A stretch of 46,566 bases of DNA from an uncultured Bacteroidales bacterium (GTDB lineage: Bacteria > Bacteroidota > Bacteroidia > Bacteroidales > Bacteroidaceae): the NCBI GenBank assembly GCA_902801485.1, contig CADCIP010000024.1, forward strand, positions 1 to 46,566. The letters are read 5' to 3'. The notes under the pieces were generated by a model. It ran no database searches, was not told the DNA's origin, and worked only from the letters and a program-made list of their open reading frames with translations. A program made the position numbers and the translations under genes. Positions 39,973-46,566 of this stretch are shown one piece after another. Position 1 is the first letter of the stretch; every line of letters begins with the position of its first letter.

Positions 39973-41370
39973 ATGTTATTCAACAAACAGACATACGTAC
40001 AACGACGAACTTCACTGAAAGAGCAGGTTGGTTCTGGCATCATTCTATTGCTGGGCAATAACGATTCACCCGCCAATTATCCTTCGAACACATACCGATT
40101 CCGTCAGGACAGTTCTTTCCTTTATTACTTCGGACAGCATCGTGATGGCTTGGCAGGTATTATTGACATTGATAACAATCGTGAGTACCTCGTAGGTAAC
40201 GACATTGACATTGAAGACATTGTGTGGTTTGGCAGTGTTGACAGTGTAGCTGATATGGCTACACAATGTGGTGTGGGAAACACCTTTACCATGAACCAAA
40301 TGGCAGATTTCCTGTCTCAGGCAAAAAAAGAAGGAAGAACCATTCACTTCCTGCCCCCCTATCGTCACGATTTAATGATTCAGCTTATGGACATTCTGGG
40401 CATACATCCCAGCCAGCAGCGTTCACAAGCTTCCGTTGCCCTCATCAAAGCTGTGGTAAACCAACGAGCTGTTAAGACTCCCGAAGAGATTGCAGAGATT
40501 GAGCGTGCCTGTGCCATTGGCTACGAGATGCACACCACAGCTATGAAGATGTGCCGGCCAGGTGTCACTGAACAAGAGATAAGTGGCCGCATCAGTGGTA
40601 TTGCCTGCAGCTACGGTTGTATGGTGTCGTTCCAGAGCATCGTTAGCATGCATGGTGAGATTATGCATGGATACCCAAGCCCTCGCCCTTTGGAGGCTGG
40701 CCGTTTGTTACTGTGCGATGCAGGAGCCGAGACCAACGAGAACTACTGTAGCGATAATACACGTACTACTCCTATCAGTGGAAGATTTACACAACGCCAG
40801 AAGGAAATATACAGCATCGTAGAAGAATGTCATGACTATGCGCTCTCCCTTGCTGCACCTGATATTAAATGGTGGGATGTTCACTTTGGCGTCTGCCGTC
40901 TGATGACAGAAAAGCTGAAGGATTTGGGCCTTATGAAGGGAGATACCGAAGAGGCCGTCATGGCTGGTGCCCATGCCATGTTCATGCCTCACGGTCTGGG
41001 ACACATGATGGGAATGGATGTGCATGACATGGAAGGTCTGGGGCAGACTTACGTTGGTTTTGATGACGAAGTCCGGCCCAATCTGGAGCAGTTCGGAACC
41101 AATTGCCTACGCTGTGGACGTCGTCTGCAGGAAGGTTTCGTAATGACCGACGAACCTGGTATCTATTTCATCCCCGCCCTTATAGACGAGTGGAAGGCCA
41201 GCGGACATTGTGCCGAGTTTCTGAACTTCGACCTTCTGGAAACCTACAAGGACTTTGGCGGAATACGCATTGAGGACGATATCCTTATCACAGCCGACGG
41301 TTGCCGCTATCTGGGTAAAGACCGAATCCCTTATCACATTAGCGATGTAGAAGAATTTATCAACAAATAA
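39973..41370 (+). CDS. pepP: Xaa-Pro aminopeptidase (aminopeptidase P, M24)
   Basis: The protein has 465 residues. N-terminal domain (1-165) followed by the M24 pita-bread domain. The five metal ligands can be placed: Asp249 (CDAGAE), Asp261 (SDNTRTTP), His344 (HGLGH), Glu394 (DEPGIY) and Glu434 (RIEDD). It removes the first residue of peptides with proline in position two. No signal peptide, so cytosolic. The next gene, another peptidase, starts 16 bp later; with the C11 protease upstream this is a small peptide-degradation cluster. Confidence 0.95.
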   Translation: MLFNKQTYVQRRTSLKEQVGSGIILLLGNNDSPANYPSNTYRFRQDSSFLYYFGQHRDGLAGIIDIDNNREYLVGNDIDIEDIVWFGSVDSVADMATQCGVGNTFTMNQMADFLSQAKKEGRTIHFLPPYRHDLMIQLMDILGIHPSQQRSQASVALIKAVVNQRAVKTPEEIAEIERACAIGYEMHTTAMKMCRPGVTEQEISGRISGIACSYGCMVSFQSIVSMHGEIMHGYPSPRPLEAGRLLLCDAGAETNENYCSDNTRTTPISGRFTQRQKEIYSIVEECHDYALSLAAPDIKWWDVHFGVCRLMTEKLKDLGLMKGDTEEAVMAGAHAMFMPHGLGHMMGMDVHDMEGLGQTYVGFDDEVRPNLEQFGTNCLRCGRRLQEGFVMTDEPGIYFIPALIDEWKASGHCAEFLNFDLLETYKDFGGIRIEDDILITADGCRYLGKDRIPYHISDVEEFINK

Positions 41371-41386
41371 CAAACATTATTATTTT

Positions 41387-42610
41387 ATGAAAAAAATTTT
41401 CCTTATTGCTTTGGCAGCTTTGACTGTTATGCCTGCTGGAGCTAAAGACAAAGACAAGAAGAAAGATGCAGACAAAGACAGCCTTATCTTCACCACGATT
41501 ATTGAGCATCCTGTAACAAGCATCAAGAACCAGAATAGCAGTGGTACTTGCTGGGCATATTCCTCTTTGGCATTTCTGGAGAGCGAAGCCATCAAGAAGC
41601 ATCCTGAGATGAAGGACGACATAGACCTTTGTGAGTCTTTTCTCATTAGCAAAACTTATGTGGACCGTGCTGACAAGCATGTCCGTACACATGGTGATGC
41701 CAGCTTCAGCCAAGGAGGTTCCTTCGAGGACGCGCTCTACTGCATGGAACACTATGGACTTATCCCTGAGGGTATTATGCCCTACCCTATTACGAACTAC
41801 GGAGATTCACTTTTTAACTTCGGTTCGTTGTTTCCTCCAATGGAAGCATACCTAAAGAGCATTGCTCCAAAAGGCGCAAAGAAAATTCTGCATAAGGGTT
41901 GGAAGCAAGCTTTGCAAGGCATGCTCGACGGTTACTTCGGCACTTGCCCCACCGAATTCGAGTACAAGGGCAAGCGTTACACTCCCCAGTCCTTCGTTAA
42001 GGAATATCTTACCCTTGATCCAAACGACTATGTCAGCCTGACCAGTTATACACATCATCCCTATTATAGCACCTTCGCCCTCGAAATTGAGGACAATTGG
42101 CGTTGGGCAAGCAGCTACAACTTGCCTTTGGACGAGTTTATGCGTGTGATGTACGAGGCTGTACAGAACGGTTGGACTTTTGCTTGGGGTGCTGATGTCA
42201 GCGAAGAAGGTTTCAGCCGTCGCAACGGCAAGAACAAGAGCGTAGCTATGGTACCCGATACTAAGTTCAAAGCCGGAGTTGGTAGCGACCAGGCTCGCTG
42301 GACTGGCGAGAAGGGCTCTGATAAAGTTGAGATTGTAAGCGCCAACGCAGAGAAGAAAATTACTCCTGAAATGCGCCAAGAGGCTTACGACAACTGGGAA
42401 ACAACTGATGACCACGGCATGCTGATTTATGGTTTGGCCAAGGATCAGTACGGCAAGGAGTACTTTATGATGAAGAATTCATGGGGTGAAAGTGGTCCCT
42501 TCAAGGGTTTCTGGTACGTTAGCCAGCCATATGTCGCCTACAAGACCATGAACATTGTTATTAACAAGAACGCCGTTCCTGCCGATATCCGCAAAAAACT
42601 CGGATTCTAA
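41387..42610 (+). CDS. Exported C1-type aminopeptidase (bleomycin hydrolase/PepC-like)
   Basis: The protein has 407 residues. MKKIFLIALAALTVMPAGA is a signal peptide, unlike cytosolic PepC. After a Lys/Asp-rich spacer (KDKDKKKDADK) comes the papain-type active site: Gln49 and Cys55 in QNSSGTCWAYSS, His343 in DDHGMLIYG and Asn364 in MKNSWGESG. The extra domain between Cys and His matches C1B (bleomycin hydrolase) proteins. It should trim peptides in the periplasm. Its stop overlaps the recQ stop by a few bases (convergent genes), with no terminator visible. Confidence 0.93.
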   Translation: MKKIFLIALAALTVMPAGAKDKDKKKDADKDSLIFTTIIEHPVTSIKNQNSSGTCWAYSSLAFLESEAIKKHPEMKDDIDLCESFLISKTYVDRADKHVRTHGDASFSQGGSFEDALYCMEHYGLIPEGIMPYPITNYGDSLFNFGSLFPPMEAYLKSIAPKGAKKILHKGWKQALQGMLDGYFGTCPTEFEYKGKRYTPQSFVKEYLTLDPNDYVSLTSYTHHPYYSTFALEIEDNWRWASSYNLPLDEFMRVMYEAVQNGWTFAWGADVSEEGFSRRNGKNKSVAMVPDTKFKAGVGSDQARWTGEKGSDKVEIVSANAEKKITPEMRQEAYDNWETTDDHGMLIYGLAKDQYGKEYFMMKNSWGESGPFKGFWYVSQPYVAYKTMNIVINKNAVPADIRKKLGF

Positions 42611-44505
42611 TTCCCGGAAGCCAATCTGATAAAAGGTCCGTCCGCCACCAGTTCTTCCTTGGCACGCATGTAATCCAATGCCCAAGTAAGACTGTCCGGG
42701 CGGATTCCTTTTATATCTATATCGGAAGCCCTGACTGGCCCATGTTGTAACTGACCGACAATATGCTCCCTAATCCTTAAGTATTCGTCTTCTGTAAAAC
42801 CTGTCGTATCTTCTTGTTCACAGACATCACATATACCACATTTATGAGTATCTGTTTCTCCAAAATAACGAAGCAGCAAACGACTCCTGCACTCCTCTGT
42901 ATTTATACAATAAGTCAGCAAAGCCTTAAGCCGAAATTCATAAGCTTCTTTGCGCATAGCATAGACTCCAAAAGAAAACTCCAAATCCTCCTTCATCACC
43001 CTACGTCGTAGGAATGTTATCAGCGGCATACGCTTACGTGGTATGTAACTTACCAGTCCTCTACGTGCCAGTTCCTTCAATTCCTGGTAAATGACATCCA
43101 TTGTTAAGCCGGTATCCCTACTTATCATGTCCTCATCTATGAACACCATATCTATAAAGATTCCTCCATAACGACGAAGCATAGCTAACACGATCTGCTC
43201 TCCTTGGTTATCAAGGACGCTAAACAACTGGTTTCTGGTGGCATCAATACGTAAACGACTTGTACCCTCCTCCGCATCACGATACGCTATATAACCGGCT
43301 TTATCAAGAATATCAAGGGCACTTGTCAGCATCAGTGGATGATAATGGAAGTTAACACAAAAACGTTCCATGTTAAACTCACGCGTGACATTCATACCAT
43401 CGCCGACCGCTAACTGAAGGAAACAGCATACATCCTCGTATGCTTTCCTGACATAATCCAAATCAGGAAAATGAAGTTTAACCCTTCGACCAGAGAGTTC
43501 AAGTTCTTTTCCATCCATCACAATAACAGAACATGCAGGTTTTCCGTCTCTACCCGCTCTGCCAGCTTCCTGGAAATATTCTTCTACAGAATCGGGCAGG
43601 TCAACGTGTACCACCAGCCGAACATCTGGTTTATCTATTCCCATTCCAAAAGCATTTGTAGCTACAATTATGCGATAATTTCCCCTAAGCCAAGCATCCT
43701 GTCTTACATCTTTCTCAGCCGCTTTTAAACCTGCATGATAATAGGTTGACGAAAAGCCATATTCTACCAATTGTTTGGAAAGATCTTCGCATTTCTGCCT
43801 GTTTCGAGTATATACAATACAAGAACCCTCAGTTGTATTCAGTAGTTGTAGCAAGCCCAAGAAAGTTGCGTCAGCATGTAACACCCTATAGGCCAGATTT
43901 GGACGAAAGAAACTCATCCGATACACATTTTCCTCCTTAAAACCAAGGTTTTTCTGAATATCCTTAGTGACTTCTGGTGTTGCGGTTGCCGTAAGTGCCA
44001 AAATAGGACTGTCAGGCTTGACCTTTCTTACCTGAGCAATCTGCAAATAGGAAGGTCGGAAATCATAACCCCACTGACAAATACAATGCGCTTCGTCAAC
44101 AGTAATAAAACAGATGTTCATGTGACCCAGCTTCCGTAAAAAAAGTTCCGACGAGAGACGCTCTGGCGATATGTACAGGAATTTATACGCATTGAAAACA
44201 CTATTCTCCAATATCACAAGTGTCTGTTCATGCGACAAGCCCGAATGTACGCACGCAGCCTTTATACCTCGGCTGTTCAGTGCTTCTACTTGGTCTTTCA
44301 TCAAAGCAATAAGGGGGGTAATCACCAGACACAATCCTGGTTTTGCAAGGGCAGGAACCTGAAAGGTTATACTTTTCCCGCCACCTGTTGGCATAAGACC
44401 TAACGTATCATGTCCACTGCCAATACTTTCTATTATATCACGCTGAATACCGCGGAAATCATCATATCCCCAGTATCTTTTCAGAATAGAAAGATAGGTG
44501 TCCAT
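42607..44505 (-). CDS. recQ: ATP-dependent DNA helicase RecQ
   Basis: The protein has 632 residues. Motif I is MPTGGGKSITFQ, motif II TVDEAHCICQWGYDFRPSY (DEAH plus the RecQ aromatic loop), motif III ALTATAT, and motif VI region QEAGRAGRDG. The RecQ zinc-binding domain follows: a Cys in YCINTEEC and CGICDVC. A winged-helix region precedes the end; an HRDC domain is not obvious, so this is the shorter form common in Bacteroidetes (the E. coli enzyme has HRDC). It acts in recombination and repair of DNA with RecJ, whose gene lies 11 bp upstream in the same operon. Confidence 0.96.
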   Translation of the reverse strand: MDTYLSILKRYWGYDDFRGIQRDIIESIGSGHDTLGLMPTGGGKSITFQVPALAKPGLCLVITPLIALMKDQVEALNSRGIKAACVHSGLSHEQTLVILENSVFNAYKFLYISPERLSSELFLRKLGHMNICFITVDEAHCICQWGYDFRPSYLQIAQVRKVKPDSPILALTATATPEVTKDIQKNLGFKEENVYRMSFFRPNLAYRVLHADATFLGLLQLLNTTEGSCIVYTRNRQKCEDLSKQLVEYGFSSTYYHAGLKAAEKDVRQDAWLRGNYRIIVATNAFGMGIDKPDVRLVVHVDLPDSVEEYFQEAGRAGRDGKPACSVIVMDGKELELSGRRVKLHFPDLDYVRKAYEDVCCFLQLAVGDGMNVTREFNMERFCVNFHYHPLMLTSALDILDKAGYIAYRDAEEGTSRLRIDATRNQLFSVLDNQGEQIVLAMLRRYGGIFIDMVFIDEDMISRDTGLTMDVIYQELKELARRGLVSYIPRKRMPLITFLRRRVMKEDLEFSFGVYAMRKEAYEFRLKALLTYCINTEECRSRLLLRYFGETDTHKCGICDVCEQEDTTGFTEDEYLRIREHIVGQLQHGPVRASDIDIKGIRPDSLTWALDYMRAKEELVADGPFIRLASGN

Positions 44506-44516
44506 CTTATTCTCCC

Positions 44517-46235
44517 TTACAAGGCTGGCTTAATGTCTTCAATCTGTAGTTGGACGTCACCATGTTTGTGACTATTTTCCTCAAGCGAGTAAACAATATC
44601 AAAAGCCTGCTTTGTTTTTATATAACGGGCTTGGGAACTCTGACCAAAAGCAATACCATTCATAACCCTGCTGCTCTTACTGTCAACTAGTTCCAGTTTT
44701 ATATGCTCTTGCTCACGCCCCACTACCCTACTAGTTCCATAATCATAAACTTGTTCCGTACAGAACATTGGCTTGGGATTCTCTGGTCCGAAGGGACTAA
44801 AACGCTTCAAGTCTGAGAAAAAGCGATAGTTTATATCCTTGAAATCTATTTTTGCCTCATACGTAAGCACTGCATTAGTTTGCTCTGGCAGGATATATTT
44901 ATCAACATATTCCTCAAACCTCCGCTTGAATTCGGGCACATTCTCGACCCTTAGGCTCAACCCCGCAGCATAAGTATGGCCACCGAAGTTTTCCAACAAG
45001 TCCCTGCAACTGTCTATGGCACTATATACATCGAAACCGGCGACAGAACGAGCAGATCCCGTAACCATATCATCAGTCCGTGTCAGCACAACCGCAGGAC
45101 GGAAGTATATCTCAGTAAGACGTGATGCCACAATACCAATTACACCCCTATGCCACTCTTCATTATAAAGAACAATTGCCTTATGTTCATGCTGATGATC
45201 CAAGGATGCAACAATATGGTTAGCCTCCTCTGTCATGGATTTGTCCAGGTCTTTACGTTGTTCATTGTATTCGTTGATGGTTGCGGCCTTTTCTTTTGCT
45301 GCTTTGCTATTTTTTTCTATCAGCAAAGATACGGCTTCTTTTCCATTCTGCATACGACCAGATGCGTTAATACGCGGACCTATCTTAAAGATAACATCAT
45401 TCAGAGAAAGATCCTTTCCCGTCAGTCCACAGATATCAATCAATGCTTTTACACCTGTACTGGGGTTTTGGTTCAATTGCCGCAAGCCATGATATGCAAG
45501 AATTCTATTCTCGCCCATAATAGGAACAATATCTGAGGCAATACTAATAGCGCAGAGGTCAAGAAGTGGTATCAGATTACAGAATTCTATACCATTGTTA
45601 ATGGCAAATCCCTGCATAAATTTAAAACCTACGCCACAACCGCACAAATCTTTATAAGGATAGGTACTATCCTCACGCTTGGCATTCAGAATAGCCACAG
45701 CAGGGGGTAATACTGTATCTGGAACATGGTGATCACAGATGATAAAATCTATACCCAGTTCTTTGGCATATACAATCTCATCAACTGCCTTAATGCCACA
45801 GTCTAAAACTATTACCAGGCTAACGCCAGTTTCATGAGCATAGTCAACACCCTGACGGGAAACGCCATACCCTTCTTCATTTCTACTGGGGATGTAATAG
45901 TCTATGTTTGAGTAGTATTGCTGAAGGAATCTGTAAACCAAAGCCACTGCTGTACAGCCATCCACATCATAGTCACCATACACCAGAATGCGCTCTTTCT
46001 TACCTAAAGCCTCATTCAAACGGTCCACTGCCTTCTGCATATCCTTAAATAAAAAAGGATCCAAAAGGTTTGTCAGTTGGGGGCGAAAGAACCTGCGTGC
46101 CTCCTCCACCGTACGGATACCTCTGTTTACAAGTAGTGTACCCATAACGGGGTTGATTCCCAAACTGTCAGCAAGGCTTTGTGCCGTACTTTGGTCAGCT
46201 TCTGTTAGCTCATTATATTCCCAAACATAGCTCAT
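44517..46235 (-). CDS. recJ: Single-stranded-DNA-specific exonuclease RecJ
   Basis: The protein has 572 residues. The DHH phosphoesterase motifs are present: YGDYDVDGCTA (motif I), LDCGIKAVD (motif II) and CDHHVPD (motif III), followed by the DHHA1 part with SGRMQNGKEA and GGHTYAAGL. RecJ degrades single strands 5' to 3' in repair and works with RecQ, encoded right after it (11-bp gap). The start gives MSYVWEYNELTEADQ. The only weak promoter signal upstream is a TAnnTTTA. Confidence 0.96.
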   Translation of the reverse strand: MSYVWEYNELTEADQSTAQSLADSLGINPVMGTLLVNRGIRTVEEARRFFRPQLTNLLDPFLFKDMQKAVDRLNEALGKKERILVYGDYDVDGCTAVALVYRFLQQYYSNIDYYIPSRNEEGYGVSRQGVDYAHETGVSLVIVLDCGIKAVDEIVYAKELGIDFIICDHHVPDTVLPPAVAILNAKREDSTYPYKDLCGCGVGFKFMQGFAINNGIEFCNLIPLLDLCAISIASDIVPIMGENRILAYHGLRQLNQNPSTGVKALIDICGLTGKDLSLNDVIFKIGPRINASGRMQNGKEAVSLLIEKNSKAAKEKAATINEYNEQRKDLDKSMTEEANHIVASLDHQHEHKAIVLYNEEWHRGVIGIVASRLTEIYFRPAVVLTRTDDMVTGSARSVAGFDVYSAIDSCRDLLENFGGHTYAAGLSLRVENVPEFKRRFEEYVDKYILPEQTNAVLTYEAKIDFKDINYRFFSDLKRFSPFGPENPKPMFCTEQVYDYGTSRVVGREQEHIKLELVDSKSSRVMNGIAFGQSSQARYIKTKQAFDIVYSLEENSHKHGDVQLQIEDIKPAL

Positions 46236-46450
46236 AGGGTGTAAAGTTACAACAAAAAAAACATTTATACCCCAAAAACCGTCAAATATTGCGTTTTTTT
46301 AACAAAATAACCAAAGTAAATGAAAGTCAAAAAGCCATCACAACAGGGAAAGTCTTATTTGCCACGATAGTGGTCAACTCATGAAAAGTGTCGAAAGTTT
46401 CACCAGTGAAATAAACTATTATCTGTAAACTATTATCTGTAAACTATAAA
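46236..46450. other. AT-rich intergenic region between recJ and the 5S terminator
   Basis: About 215 bp without a gene. The only structure seen is the repeat AAACTATTATCTGT, present twice in tandem at 46413-46440 with a third partial copy to 46447, like the GTAAAC repeat at 11266. No strong promoter for recJ was found. Confidence 0.6.
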
Positions 46451-46498
46451 CGCAGAAAACCCTCCGGGATTTCTCTCGAAGGGTTTCTGCGTAAAAAA
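46451..46498 (-). terminator. Terminator of the rRNA operon
   Basis: CGCAGAAA(A)CCCT pairs with AGGG(T)TTCTGCG, next to the 5S 3' end. On the minus strand the stem follows the 5S gene after an eight-T run. Confidence 0.8.
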
Positions 46499-46500
46499 AA

Positions 46501-46566
46501 CGGCGGCTACCTACTCTCCCACGGGTGTGCAGTACCATCGGCGCGGGCGGGCTTAACTTCTCTGTT
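46501..46566 (-). rRNA. rrf: 5S ribosomal RNA, 3' part (gene continues past window edge)
   Basis: The reverse complement begins AACAGAGAAGTTAAGCCCGC and contains GCGCCGATGGTACTGC and GTGGGAGAGTAGG, ending GCCGCCG, the conserved 3' half of bacterial 5S rRNA. About 66 of the expected 110-115 bases are in the window. Its orientation puts the 16S and 23S genes to the right, transcribed leftwards. Confidence 0.93.

Overview
The window looks like chromosome from a Prevotella-like member of the Bacteroidales. The evidence is as follows. Many genes are preceded by the Bacteroidetes promoter pattern (TTTG, 19-20 bp, TAnnTTTG) and few by a clear Shine-Dalgarno site. There are BspA-type leucine-rich-repeat surface proteins, secreted proteins with short 'GxYIxNGKK'-type C-terminal tails, an OmpA/TonB-type outer membrane barrel protein, a secreted M16 protease and a C11 clostripain lipoprotein. 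The housekeeping order yceD-rpmF-fabH-era is typical of the group. The right edge cuts into a 5S rRNA gene, so an rRNA operon lies just outside.

Left part (1-5.4 kb): a truncated lipoprotein gene, a small secreted protein, an LRR protein on the minus strand, an isolated 3' fragment of asnS (2459-2697), then an LRR protein plus Ser/Thr kinase operon. The kinase is broken by a one-base loss in a C run and faces a small DNA-binding-type regulator. Accessory plus-strand block (5.4-19.1 kb): an orphan PD-(D/E)XK-like nuclease, a BspA/Big2/dockerin protein, a cohesin-like secreted protein, an unlisted 59-residue peptide gene, three hypothetical genes, a beta-helix-like secreted protein and a large M6 metalloprotease.

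Right part (19.3-46.6 kb) is mostly on the minus strand: a TonB-type barrel protein with an M16 peptidase, a small lipoprotein and der. Between der and era lies a tight six-gene operon (34412 down to 27203): NMT1-like binding protein, Cache/HAMP/SpoIIE phosphatase with a fused RsbW-like kinase domain, SLC13 permease with RCK_C domains, STAS protein, RelA/SpoT-type alarmone synthetase and HD-type alarmone hydrolase. This is the most interesting system here, because it would join periplasmic sensing, a partner switch and (p)ppGpp metabolism in one transcript. Upstream are era, fabH, rpmF and yceD, then an orphan histidine kinase whose start codon sits in a perfect 19-bp palindrome. A plus-strand trio follows (C11 protease, Xaa-Pro aminopeptidase, C1-type aminopeptidase), then recQ-recJ and the 5S gene.

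Short intergenic repeats (TTTAAACTCTAAACT-like strings joined to CTCCC...GGGGAG palindromes) recur across the window and are described as a possible dispersed repeat family. No tRNA, CRISPR array, complete insertion sequence or riboswitch was recognised.
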